DNA of 64,000 bases from DYQY01 sp964643725 (GTDB taxonomy: Bacteria > Margulisbacteria > Riflemargulisbacteria > GWF2-35-9 > DYQY01), in contig CAZXTL010000006.1 of NCBI GenBank assembly GCA_964643725.1, positions 15,804 through 79,803 of the forward strand. Direction: 5' to 3'. This document shows, one piece after another, positions 51,189-59,986 of the stretch. Positions within the stretch are counted from its first letter, which is position 1. Each line of letters starts with the position of its first letter. The notes below the pieces were generated by a model that ran no database searches, had not been told where the DNA came from, and saw only the letters and a list, made by a program, of their open reading frames with translations. The position numbers were made by a program, and so were the translations under genes.

Positions 51189-51662
51189 TTACTCTGCTTT
51201 TTTAACAGTTGTTTTTTTAACTGGCTTCTTTTCTGCAGAATCAGAAGCTTTAACTATTTTCTTTGCTACTGGTTTCTTAACTTCTGCAACTACTGAAGCT
51301 ACTTCGGTTACGACTTCCTTGTTCTCTGCTTTGATAGCCTTACTATCAGACTTCAATATATCTTTAATAGTAAGCAAAGTATATTGTTGTCTGTGACCTT
51401 GTTTCTTATGGTAACCTGTTTTATTTTTATACTTAAAAACTATTACCTTTTTATCTTTAATTTCTGGATCTACTACTTCAGCTTTTACAACAAATCCATC
51501 TACGTATGGTGTTCCAACGCTGATATCTTTTCCATCATTAACAAAAAGAACTTTATCAAAAACAAGTTTGGCTTTATCTTTTTCACCAAGTTTGTCGACA
51601 TAAAGCTTCATGCCTTTTTCTACTTTATATTGTTTCCCAGAAACTTCAACTATTGCGTACAT
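51189..51662 (-). CDS. rplU: 50S ribosomal protein L21 with C-terminal extension
   Basis: The first 100 residues are a normal L21: MYAIVEVSGKQYKVEKGMKLYVDKL, then GTPYVDGFVVKAEV and YKNKTGYHKKQGHRQQYTLLTIKDI. Typical L21 ends there at about 103 residues. Here a 50-residue Lys/Ala/Val-rich tail is added (TEVASVVAEVKKPVAKKIVKA), a low-complexity extension seen in some lineages. It starts the rplU-rpmA-obgE group. Confidence 0.95.
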   Translation of the reverse strand: MYAIVEVSGKQYKVEKGMKLYVDKLGEKDKAKLVFDKVLFVNDGKDISVGTPYVDGFVVKAEVVDPEIKDKKVIVFKYKNKTGYHKKQGHRQQYTLLTIKDILKSDSKAIKAENKEVVTEVASVVAEVKKPVAKKIVKASDSAEKKPVKKTTVKKAE

Positions 51663-51672
51663 AATATCTCCT

Positions 51673-51704
51673 GTTCATTGGTTCATTGGTTCACTGGTTC
51701 ATTA
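51673..51704. repeat. Tandem octamer repeat (GTTCATTG family)
   Basis: Four units in a row read GTTCATTG, GTTCATTG, GTTCACTG, GTTCATTA. They are the reverse complement of the GAACCANT octamers at 11511-11542. They lie in the intergenic DNA upstream of rplU. Confidence 0.7.
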
Positions 51705-51794
51705 ATAACTAAATTCCACTATAGAATCTGCAAACCAGCTACAAATTTTACCTTCAAAGATAACGAGTGTCAACAAAGAAAAAAGAAGGGTTTT

Positions 51795-52418
51795 CTATTT
51801 TGCTTCTAACATAAAAATACAATAATCTGCTCTAACATTTGGTAACCAAGCAATTACCTTTTTTATATCACCTTTCGTTGATACAAAAGGAATAGTTTTT
51901 ATTATTCTTATACCTATAGTATTACAAAACTCATAGAAATCCTTAATAGTAAGAACTCTCAAGTTAGGCGTGTTGTACCACATATGCGGCAATGCTTTTG
52001 TGACAGGAGTTATACCTTTAAACATTATATCCACCCTGCACTTCCAAAAACCAAAATTTGGAACGCTGACAATTGCTTTCTTGCCAACTCTTACTACCTC
52101 TTTTATCGCTTGGTCAGGTCTCGCTACTTGTTGCAAAGTCTGAGAAAGAATAATAAAATCAAAAGCTTTGTCTTGATAATCAGGAAGTCCTCTATTTAAG
52201 TCATATTGAATAACACTTAGTCCCTTGCTAATACATTGAGCGACTTTCTCTTCGTCAATCTCCAACCCAAAGGCCTGAATGTTTTTAGTTTTTTTAAGAG
52301 TATATAACAAGCTACCATCTCCACACCCTATATCAAGAACTCTTGAGCCTTCATCAATATAATTAAGTATGGTCTGTAAATCTTTTCTTTGATCTAACAT
52401 TTTCAAAATTCTTTTCAT
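51795..52418 (-). CDS. metW: Methionine biosynthesis protein MetW
   Basis: The 207-residue methyltransferase-fold protein carries SRVLDIGCGDGSLLYTL near residue 25, DLNRGLPDYQDKAFDFIILSQTLQQV near 73, and FGFWKCRVDIMFKGITPVTKALPHMWYNTPNLR near 122, all features of MetW. It acts with MetX to activate homoserine O-acetyltransfer. It starts 1 nt after metX ends, the usual MetX-MetW arrangement. Confidence 0.93.
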   Translation of the reverse strand: MKRILKMLDQRKDLQTILNYIDEGSRVLDIGCGDGSLLYTLKKTKNIQAFGLEIDEEKVAQCISKGLSVIQYDLNRGLPDYQDKAFDFIILSQTLQQVARPDQAIKEVVRVGKKAIVSVPNFGFWKCRVDIMFKGITPVTKALPHMWYNTPNLRVLTIKDFYEFCNTIGIRIIKTIPFVSTKGDIKKVIAWLPNVRADYCIFMLEAK

Positions 52419-53543
52419 TTATACATTCTCCAAAAATCCATGAATAAGTTTTTCGTGCAATTCATTCTGTAATAAAAAAGAATCGTGTCCATACTCAGCT
52501 TTAATTTCACAAAAGGATACATCCTTATTATTTCTTCTAAGAGCTTTAACTAAGTCTTCTGACTGATAAGTCGGGAAAAGCCAATCCGAAGAATAAGATA
52601 AAACAAGAAATTTACTCTTTATCATTACAAGCGATTCCTCCAAAGAAGCATAACCATCAGAAAGGTCAAAATAATCAATCGCCTTTGTAATATAGATATA
52701 TGAATTAGCATCGAACCTTTCAGTAAAGCGTTGTCCTTGATAGTGCAAGTAGCTTTCTACCTGAAACTCCGTTAAAAATTCATATTGATTCTGCTCTGAA
52801 CTACTTAGTTGCCGTCCAAACTTTTTGGTCATACCCTCTTCAGAAAGATAGGTTATATGCCCCAACATTCTAGCGATACTTAGCCCCTTATGAGGAGAAT
52901 CTTTTTTGTCATAATAGTCTCCTTTATTCCAAGCAGGATCTGAGATTATAGCTTGTCTGCCTACTTCATTAAAAGCAATTGCTTGTGGTGAAAGTTTAGT
53001 AGTTGTAGCGATTGCAATCACTGACTTAATCATTTCAGGATACATTTGCGCCCACTTAAGAGCTTGCATTCCACCCATCGAACCACCAGATATGGAATAT
53101 AAGCAATCAATGCCAAAAGACTTAACTAAGGCATATTGAACATTAACCATATCTTCAATAGTAATAAAAGGGAAAGTCATACCATAAGGTTTTTTTGTTA
53201 AAGCATCTATTGAACTAGGACCAGTTGTACCAGAGCATCCACCTAATACATTCGAACAAATAATAAAATACTTATTGGTATCAAAAGGTTTTCCAGGACC
53301 GACCATAACGTCCCACCAACCTGTTTTCTTGTCATCTTTAGAATATTTACCAGCAACATGAGCATCACCAGAAAGAGCATGCAAAATGAGAATTGCATTA
53401 CACTTCTCCTTGTTTAATTCTCCATATGTTTCATAGGCAACGCTTATGGATCCAAACTCTCTGCCACTTTGTAGTTTTAGTTTATCTTTCTCTGCGAAAA
53501 CGAAAACTCCTTGTTTAATATTTAATTCTTTAGGATACGACAT
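52419..53543 (-). CDS. metX: Homoserine O-acetyltransferase
   Basis: The 374-residue alpha/beta hydrolase contains ILILHALSGDAHVAG near residue 50, GWWDVMVGPGKPFDTNKYFIICSNVLGGCSGTTGP near 75, and the nucleophile in SISGGSMGGMQALKWA near 148; the Asp and His of the triad lie near 318 and 352 (SSDWLFP, YGHDSFL). It makes O-acetylhomoserine, the first committed step to methionine. It is divergent from the radical SAM gene, and followed directly by metW. Confidence 0.94.
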   Translation of the reverse strand: MSYPKELNIKQGVFVFAEKDKLKLQSGREFGSISVAYETYGELNKEKCNAILILHALSGDAHVAGKYSKDDKKTGWWDVMVGPGKPFDTNKYFIICSNVLGGCSGTTGPSSIDALTKKPYGMTFPFITIEDMVNVQYALVKSFGIDCLYSISGGSMGGMQALKWAQMYPEMIKSVIAIATTTKLSPQAIAFNEVGRQAIISDPAWNKGDYYDKKDSPHKGLSIARMLGHITYLSEEGMTKKFGRQLSSSEQNQYEFLTEFQVESYLHYQGQRFTERFDANSYIYITKAIDYFDLSDGYASLEESLVMIKSKFLVLSYSSDWLFPTYQSEDLVKALRRNNKDVSFCEIKAEYGHDSFLLQNELHEKLIHGFLENV

Positions 53544-53635
53544 GCTAGTATTATACAGTTCACTTGTTTGAGGTTCAACCTAAATTGTCCCCTCACTTTT
53601 CTGCAACATTTTCCTACTGCTTCCGATAAATTAAC

Positions 53636-55159
53636 ATGAATTTCAAGTTTATTGCCTTTAAAACCGAACTCATGCTGGTGGAAGAAAAGGCCACCACCCT
53701 ATACGGGTTAAAGCCTGGCGACTTGCATTACGACTTTCAGCAGGCTGTCGAACAGTTACGTCGTGCAACGTTTCTGGCTGGCAATACTGGGGGAATTTCG
53801 CAGACTAAAACCTGGGATAATGATCGGCATCTCCTGAGATGGCAACCATGGGATATTTCTGCCCTCCAAATTTTAGATACCTGCAATGCCAGTTGTGGCC
53901 ATTGCTATCTGTTATGTTCGCCGTCGGAAACCCACCGGTTGTCGGCCGAAGAGGTGAAACGAATTTCTAACTATTTTGAAGAACTGGGTCTTAAAAATCC
54001 TGATATATATCTTTATGGTGGAGAGGTATTGCTACATCCTCAACTTATCCAAATTGTAAGAGAAAATGCCGTTACTGGCATGGTAACAAATGCCGCTACA
54101 ATGAATACTCTCGAAAAAGCACGTCAATTTGCCAAGGATCTTCGTGCAGCATTTTTGCAAAATCGGCAAACTTCAAAGTTTGAGGTTCCAAAAATGCCGG
54201 ATACTTTTGAGGAACGAATGGCTATCCTGCGTACACAAGATACCTACCAGAGACAATGGTCGGGACATTATTATTCCCTTGAATCACTAGTGACTCCTAT
54301 GTTTCAAAAGACATCTTTCAGACTCAATATTTCCTGTGATGAATTACACATGAATGAACCTGGATTATCCGTCGATAAAGTTGCCAATATGATTGTCGCT
54401 TTCATCGAGGAGTTCCCAGAAGCTGAACTACATATCATGGCCATCAAAGACCATTATAATCAGACTCTATTTTCAAAGTTGCCAGTCGCCATACAAAAAC
54501 TGGGATTCATTATGTCTTCAGTTGATGAGGGCAAAGCCATCGAGATTAAGTCAGCTGCCGGAAATACAACCAAAATTACAGTTACTCCCAATGATATGTC
54601 GCGTTGTGGCCGTGCGCTGTTACAACCGGAAGAATTATTTGCAAGAGAAATACCAGATAAAGATTTTGATCGGTTTTCACTGGCTGAATCCAGCCATTAT
54701 ATAGGAACAATCGGAATCGATGCCCGTGGAGATGTGTATCCGTCCTGTGCGATACAGACTTTTTACGGCCCACTAGTGTTTGGTAACGTGCTTCAGGAGT
54801 CTTTAGCTGATATGATGCATCGGTTTGATAAAGACCCTTTGTTTCGATCACTGGTCAGCAAGAAAGACGATTTGGAACCAAATGCTATGGTCATGCTGAT
54901 TCTGGCAGAAGAATTTTCCCCTGGAATTGTGAATCAAATTGTTGATGCACACCCAGGGGATATTACCAGTTTTTACCTGATGTTGCTATCCAATCCAGAG
55001 CGTAAACTCTATATTACCTATCGGTTACAACAACTATTATTCAGACAGGGAATCCTTCATGGTGAAAACCGATTCGAAGGTTGGGATGATCAGCAGTTAA
55101 AAGCGTTTGTGATTGACCAAGTTGCAGCAGTAAGAAAGCAGTTTGGATTTGAGATTTAA
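53636..55159 (+). CDS. Radical SAM protein of foreign-looking composition
   Basis: The 507-residue protein has the cluster motif CNASCGHCYLLC near residue 82, followed by YLYGGEVLLHPQL near 126. A SPASM-like C-terminal part holds IGTIGIDARGDVYPSCAIQTFYGPLVFGN near 363, with a single Cys visible there, and MSRCGRALL near 322. It lacks the full Cys set of SPASM maturases. No peptide gene or partner is adjacent. Base composition is clearly richer in G and C than in the genes around it, and no SD precedes the ATG; a later ATG (MLVEEK) is possible. The function is unknown; its source is probably horizontal transfer. Confidence 0.75.
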   Translation: MNFKFIAFKTELMLVEEKATTLYGLKPGDLHYDFQQAVEQLRRATFLAGNTGGISQTKTWDNDRHLLRWQPWDISALQILDTCNASCGHCYLLCSPSETHRLSAEEVKRISNYFEELGLKNPDIYLYGGEVLLHPQLIQIVRENAVTGMVTNAATMNTLEKARQFAKDLRAAFLQNRQTSKFEVPKMPDTFEERMAILRTQDTYQRQWSGHYYSLESLVTPMFQKTSFRLNISCDELHMNEPGLSVDKVANMIVAFIEEFPEAELHIMAIKDHYNQTLFSKLPVAIQKLGFIMSSVDEGKAIEIKSAAGNTTKITVTPNDMSRCGRALLQPEELFAREIPDKDFDRFSLAESSHYIGTIGIDARGDVYPSCAIQTFYGPLVFGNVLQESLADMMHRFDKDPLFRSLVSKKDDLEPNAMVMLILAEEFSPGIVNQIVDAHPGDITSFYLMLLSNPERKLYITYRLQQLLFRQGILHGENRFEGWDDQQLKAFVIDQVAAVRKQFGFEI

Positions 55160-55796
55160 TTTAAACATCATTTGTATATTCGTTTTCAATAACCCCATTA
55201 ATTGCAACGAAAAGACCATATGACAATAAATCCCAAACCCCAAAATCCAAATCCCAATAAATGGGAAAATTCCAAATCCAAAAAAATTGTCCAGGAGCAC
55301 ACCTGAGCGAATATAACTCCGCTTAATGAGGAACGAATTTAGCGGTTATCTTCGAACTGTAAGTGAGAATATATAAAATCATAGATATTTCGACGAACCT
55401 CACCCACGGAAGCTAAACGTATTTTTAAATAAATATTGGTGCCGTCACCCTCTCCTATAGGAGAGGGTCGCAGTATGTTAAACTTCTAAGAAGTTTTACA
55501 TATTTTTCTGCGGGGAGAGGTTTCGCAATGCTCCCGCAGGCTGAGTGCTTTATATTGAAAATAGTTATAAATCACAGGGTGATGAAAATTTTCCCAAATT
55601 ATAATCTTCGAGTTTTACGAGGGGACGAGGGGATTAATAAGGGGTGCGGAACCCCTTATTAAAAAATCTAAAAATATATTTTTAATAAAGCCAGGTTAGT
55701 CACACTAACTATAAAACTTGTTATTTTTATAACTTAATCTTTATAATTCCACAAACTAACGCTATTATTATTAATACATAACAAAGGAGTCAAAAT
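55160..55796. repeat. 637-nt non-coding stretch packed with repeats
   Basis: No open frame is convincing. In order it holds: CCCAAA-type words near 55220-55285 like those inside the 38.6 kb element; AACTCCGCTTA...TTTAGCGGTTATC (55315-55350), matching a block at 16036-16073; the 20-nt perfect palindrome CCCTCTCCTATAGGAGAGGG (55448-55467), related to 4890-4909; the hairpin TTAATAAGGGG/CCCCTTATTAA (55634-55662); and at 55687-55711 a sequence matching the right end of the 38.6 kb element at 21 of 25 bases. It lies between the foreign-looking radical SAM gene and hldD. Confidence 0.7.
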
Positions 55797-56744
55797 ATGA
55801 TTATAGTCACTGGTGGAGCTGGATTTATAGGAAGCAACATTGTTAAATCACTAAACAATAAAGGATTAACTGATATTCTGATTGTAGACAACCTTTCCAA
55901 TCCTTCCAAGCATCTAAACCTTAATTCACTTAAATATTATGATTATCTGGATAAATCATACTTTATTGCCAACCTAGATAAATTTAAAAATGCCAGAACT
56001 ATTTTCCACCAAGGTGCTTGCTCCGATACTACGGAAACAGATGGCAACTATATGATGAAAAATAACTTTGAATACTCAAAAGACCTTCTATTCTTTAGTA
56101 TGAATAATGACATTGACTTCCTATATGCATCTAGCGCATCTGTTTATGGAAACGGAGAAAAAGGATTTAAGGAAGACCCAGTGTGTGAATATCCTCTTAA
56201 TGTTTATGCTTTCTCTAAATTCTCTTTTGATAACTTTGTCAGAAACATACGATTAAAAAGAAAGAATATTGACTCTCAAATTGTTGGTCTTCGATACTTT
56301 AATGTTTATGGCTACCAAGAAAACCACAAAGGTAAAATGGCTTCTGTAGCTTTCCATATGTTTAATCAGATTAAAAATAATGAAGACATTAAACTATTTG
56401 AAGGAAGCGAAGGATTCGTAAGAGACTTCATTTTTATTGATGACGTTGTTAAAGTTAACCTCTTCTTTTATGAAAACAAAAAACATGGAATATATAATTG
56501 TGGAACAGGAAAAGCTCGAAGTTTTCTTGATGTTGCTAAAACCATACAATCACTTAACAAAACATCCAAACTAAGCTACACGACTTTCCCTGATAGTTTA
56601 AAAGGCAAATATCAAGTGTATACACAAGCAGACACCACAAAACTACGTGCAGCTGGCTTTACTCAAAACTTCAATACTTTAGAGGAAGGTCTTGGGAAAT
56701 ATTATCATAAGTTCCAGACAACAGGCGGTTATTTACGGGACTAG
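55797..56744 (+). CDS. hldD: ADP-L-glycero-D-manno-heptose 6-epimerase
   Basis: The 315-residue SDR enzyme starts MIIVTGGAGFIGSNIVKSLN, with FHQGACSDTTETDGNYMMKNNFEYSKDLL near 72, SASVYGNG near 112, catalytic YAFSK near 138, and GLRYFNVYGYQENHKGKMASVAFHMFNQ near 172. The ACSDTTE stretch is specific to HldD. It produces the heptose precursor of the lipopolysaccharide inner core and supports a diderm cell. AAAGGAG precedes the start. Confidence 0.95.
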   Translation: MIIVTGGAGFIGSNIVKSLNNKGLTDILIVDNLSNPSKHLNLNSLKYYDYLDKSYFIANLDKFKNARTIFHQGACSDTTETDGNYMMKNNFEYSKDLLFFSMNNDIDFLYASSASVYGNGEKGFKEDPVCEYPLNVYAFSKFSFDNFVRNIRLKRKNIDSQIVGLRYFNVYGYQENHKGKMASVAFHMFNQIKNNEDIKLFEGSEGFVRDFIFIDDVVKVNLFFYENKKHGIYNCGTGKARSFLDVAKTIQSLNKTSKLSYTTFPDSLKGKYQVYTQADTTKLRAAGFTQNFNTLEEGLGKYYHKFQTTGGYLRD

Positions 56745-56753
56745 CTTATATCG

Positions 56754-57833
56754 TTACTGTTTTATCAACTTAATCAATTCGCTTGATATTTCTTGGGAAG
56801 CGCCACTTTTACCCATAACCTTTATACCATCAACTGCTACCTTTTTCATGAACTCTGGATCTTTTACCTTTTGTTTAATTATCTTAGCGATAATATCAGT
56901 ATCCTGAGAATTAATATATTCAGGCAAATCACCTAACAACTTTTTTTGATCTACAAACCTTTTTCTGGTAGTTTGTGGTCCATATCCAGGGAACGTAAAC
57001 AACGGTATACCAAACCCAATGACTTGCTCATTTGCTGTACCAGCTAATCCAATAACTGCATCAGAAGAAGTAAGCAATTCTTCAAACCCAACAATGAACA
57101 CTGATTCGGATTTCTCTTCTATCATGAACTTTGCCTTTTCCATATTTGAAGAAACCGCTACTTTAATTATCCAATCCTTTGGAAGTTTTAATACTACCTT
57201 CTTTATTAATCCATAGTTCTTATAAGCTTCCAATCTGCTACCAGGAAGTATCCCTAAAACAAACTTGTCATTCTTCTTTTTAGCTTGTCTTTTTACTTCT
57301 AATCCATCCATCATTACATTCCCTAAATACGTAGCATTAACCTCTCTTGCTACTAAGTTATCTGCAGTTATCCTGTCCCTTGCAAAAACCTTAGCCTTAG
57401 CTCTTTTGAAAAAAAATCTTTCTATCCAAAAATGAGACTCAAAATGATCTGATTTGGCTGTAGACACTAAAACTATCTTGTTATATTTAAGAAACAAATA
57501 CGACAACATAAATGGGAAAAAATCTCCAACACACACCACTAGGTCATATTTTTGCTTAGAAGCGTTTTTTATTTGCTTAAAATGAAGAAACAATATCCCA
57601 GAAAAAAGGTCTTTTGTGAAAGAGCTTATACTTTTAACAAAACCTCCTGAACTTGTCTCTTTCTGAGGACCTATAATCGTTACTTTCTTAAGCTTAGAAA
57701 ATACTTTACCCTCTCCTATCATTGGAAGAACAAATACAGCATTATCATCTTTTATAGATATAAACTCATGAATAATCCTTAAAGATATAAGGTCCTCACC
57801 GTGACCATTAGAAATAAAAAGGATATTAGACAT
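56754..57833 (-). CDS. Lipid-A-disaccharide-synthase-related protein (LpxB-like)
   Basis: I use the ATG at 57833 with GGGAG before it (359 residues). It begins SNILFISNGHGEDLISLRII. The GT-B pattern is clear: VVCVGDFFPFMLSYLF near 95, SHFWIERFFFKRAKAKVFARD near 130, ILPGSRLEAYKNYG near 195, and a C-terminal donor site (GLAGTANEQVIGFGIPLFTFPGYGPQ) near 266. The family resembles LpxB but is found also in Cyanobacteria and plants with unknown acceptor. It overlaps rdgB by 8 nt. A role in envelope glycolipids is likely. Confidence 0.82.
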   Translation of the reverse strand: MSNILFISNGHGEDLISLRIIHEFISIKDDNAVFVLPMIGEGKVFSKLKKVTIIGPQKETSSGGFVKSISSFTKDLFSGILFLHFKQIKNASKQKYDLVVCVGDFFPFMLSYLFLKYNKIVLVSTAKSDHFESHFWIERFFFKRAKAKVFARDRITADNLVAREVNATYLGNVMMDGLEVKRQAKKKNDKFVLGILPGSRLEAYKNYGLIKKVVLKLPKDWIIKVAVSSNMEKAKFMIEEKSESVFIVGFEELLTSSDAVIGLAGTANEQVIGFGIPLFTFPGYGPQTTRKRFVDQKKLLGDLPEYINSQDTDIIAKIIKQKVKDPEFMKKVAVDGIKVMGKSGASQEISSELIKLIKQ

Positions 57834-58473
57834 TTTCTCCCTGCAAATATTGTTTAAGCTTTTCCAAAGCATTATGTCTATGACTTAAGCTATCTTTCTC
57901 TTCAGAACTAAGCTGTGCCATAGTCTTCCCTTTATCTAAAAGATAAAATACAGGGTCATAACCAAATCCATTACTGCCAATCATCTCGTTTGCTATCACT
58001 CCATCTACCTTGCCTTCGAAAAACAAAACTTTCTGTTCAACTGGATTATAATAAGCGAGTACCGTTACAAAATAAGCATTTCTTTGTTTTAAAGGAACGT
58101 CCTTAACATCACCTATAAGCTTTAAACAAAGCGCTAAGCTACTCCTATCATTGCCTGCATATCTTGCAGAATGCACACCAGGAGCACCACCTAAAGCATC
58201 AACAACCAAACCAGAGTCATCCGCCAGAATATAATCTAATGGATATTTCTCTGCAACGGCTTTTGCCTTTATCTCTGCGTTTTCATAAAAGGTCAGCCCA
58301 TCCTCTATTATCTCTTCTGTCCAACCAATATCTTTTAAGCTAACAACATCAACGCCAATATCCTGTAAAATACTTTTAACTTCTTTGGTCTTATGGTCAT
58401 TGTGGGTAGCTAAAATTATTCTGTTTATTTGTTGATTTGTTGATTTGTTGATTTGTTCTTGGACAAACTTCAT
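57826..58473 (-). CDS. rdgB: Non-canonical purine NTP pyrophosphatase RdgB/HAM1
   Basis: The 215-residue protein contains IILATHNDHKTKEV at residues 19-32, the usual family N-terminus, then ENAEIKAKAVAEKYPLDYILADDSGLVVDALGG, GVHSARYAG and GSNGFGYDPVFYL near 165. It removes ITP and XTP from the nucleotide pool. Its first 17 residues (QEQINKSTNQQIN) come from an octamer tandem repeat, and homologues start near residue 18, so this start looks recent or is mis-set; no other ATG is nearby. It is followed by the LpxB-like gene with an 8-nt overlap. Confidence 0.9.
   Translation of the reverse strand: MKFVQEQINKSTNQQINRIILATHNDHKTKEVKSILQDIGVDVVSLKDIGWTEEIIEDGLTFYENAEIKAKAVAEKYPLDYILADDSGLVVDALGGAPGVHSARYAGNDRSSLALCLKLIGDVKDVPLKQRNAYFVTVLAYYNPVEQKVLFFEGKVDGVIANEMIGSNGFGYDPVFYLLDKGKTMAQLSSEEKDSLSHRHNALEKLKQYLQGENV
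58422..58461. repeat. Octamer tandem repeat TGTTGATT inside the rdgB 5' end
   Basis: Three exact units of TGTTGATT (58430-58453), flanked by an imperfect unit on each side. An 8-nt unit is not a multiple of 3, so the coded peptide cycles through frames (INKSTNQQ). It resembles intergenic tandem octamers elsewhere in the window. Confidence 0.75.
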
Positions 58474-58581
58474 AATTATCTCTTTCAGAATACTTTCTCT
58501 AATTTATTACTTACAACAAAACTCTTTCCCTGAACAATTAAACACATAAACAGCGACGAAGTCGCCTAAACAAATAAACAA

Positions 58582-59847
58582 CTAATAAAGATACTTATAG
58601 GCCTTCTGAGCTATATCCTTACGATAATACTTCTTTTCAAATTTAATCTTCTCAACAGCGCTGTAAGCCTTAGCAACAGCTTTCTTTAAATCAAGATCCA
58701 TAGCTGTAACACCAAGAACTCTTCCTCCAGAATTTACTAATCTACCGTTTTCAATCTTTGTACCTGCATGAAAAACAAAAACACCATCCTGTTTAACGTC
58801 AGTAATCTCTATTCCCTTTGGATAGCTCTCTGGATAACCGTCAGAAGCAACAACAACGCAAACGGCATATTCTGGACTCCACTCAATCTTAATCTCAGAT
58901 AGCCTGTCATGTACAACTGCATCCATTATTTTATACAAATCTGTCTTAAGTCTTGTCAAAACAACTTGTGTTTCTGGGTCGCCAAAACGGACATTAAATT
59001 CCAAAACTTTTTGTTTACCATTATTAATCATTAATCCTACAAAGATAATTCCTCTAAAAACAATGCCCTCTTGTTTAAGACCAGCCATAAACCGATCCAA
59101 AACTTCCACCTTAAAAAGCTCCATAAGCTTTTCATCCACTATCGGAGCTGGTGAATAAGTCCCCATTCCACCAGTATTTGGTCCTTTGTCTCCATCATAT
59201 ATTGCTTTATGATCCTGCGCAGGTACCATTGGGACAACAGTGTGAGCATCAACAAACGCAAGAATAGAGGCTTCCTCTCCTTCAAGAAACTCCTCAATAA
59301 CTACCTTATCTCCTGCAGAACCAAAATCCCTATCTCTCATTATTTTATCTAAAGATGTTTGTGCTTCTTTTTGATTATTAACAATTATGACACCCTTTCC
59401 AGCAGCAAGCCCATCAGCCTTTAGAACCAATGGATATACGGCACTCTCTAAGTAAATACTTGCTTTATAATAATCAGTAAACTCTTCATATTCTGCTGTT
59501 GGTATCTGATATTTTTTCATAAACCACTTAGCATAAGACTTACTCCCCTCTAAAATTGCTCCTTTTTTCTGAGGACCGAAAACAGAAATTCCTTGTTCTA
59601 TTAATATATCAGCAAGACCATTAACTAAAGGGTCTTCTGGTCCAATAACAACTAGTCCAACCTGATTTTCTTCTGTAAACTTTATTATCGACTCAGCGTC
59701 CGACAATGAAAGATTAACATTCTCTGCTATTTCCGCAGTGCCACCATTACCAGGACTTACAAAAATATTATCTACATCTTTACTCTTTCTTAATGCCCAA
59801 GCTATGGTATGTTCTCTTCCACCACTTCCTATGATTAAAATATTCAT
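58582..59847 (-). CDS. purD: Phosphoribosylamine-glycine ligase
   Basis: The 421-residue ATP-grasp enzyme begins MNILIIGSGGREHTIAWAL, with GPEDPLVNGLADIL near 71, LKADGLAAGKGVIIV near 140, DHKAIYDGDKGPNTGGMGTYSPAP near 212 and VLEFNVRFGDPETQVVL near 278. It makes glycinamide ribonucleotide in purine synthesis. It is a single gene, separate from rdgB by 108 nt that contain a small GCGAC/GTCGC hairpin but no clear terminator. Confidence 0.96.
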   Translation of the reverse strand: MNILIIGSGGREHTIAWALRKSKDVDNIFVSPGNGGTAEIAENVNLSLSDAESIIKFTEENQVGLVVIGPEDPLVNGLADILIEQGISVFGPQKKGAILEGSKSYAKWFMKKYQIPTAEYEEFTDYYKASIYLESAVYPLVLKADGLAAGKGVIIVNNQKEAQTSLDKIMRDRDFGSAGDKVVIEEFLEGEEASILAFVDAHTVVPMVPAQDHKAIYDGDKGPNTGGMGTYSPAPIVDEKLMELFKVEVLDRFMAGLKQEGIVFRGIIFVGLMINNGKQKVLEFNVRFGDPETQVVLTRLKTDLYKIMDAVVHDRLSEIKIEWSPEYAVCVVVASDGYPESYPKGIEITDVKQDGVFVFHAGTKIENGRLVNSGGRVLGVTAMDLDLKKAVAKAYSAVEKIKFEKKYYRKDIAQKAYKYLY

Positions 59848-59986
59848 TGATTAAGTCTCCTTTAGCTTTGCTATAAGTAGAATAGACTACATTACTTGCA
59901 ACGTCAAATCTTTGGAAAAATAACTGAAACTTTTTCTTAATAAGAACGATAATCTATTAGCACTTAATAATACAGGAGAAATACTA

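Noticed and set aside
51384..51809. Plus-strand open frame opposite rplU
   Set aside because: It has a Phe/Ile-rich composition typical of the antisense of Lys-rich ribosomal genes, and it crosses the repeat upstream of rplU.
55634..55662. Terminator after the radical SAM gene
   Set aside because: The 11-bp stem is strong but no T-run follows on either strand, and it lies about 475 nt from the gene end.
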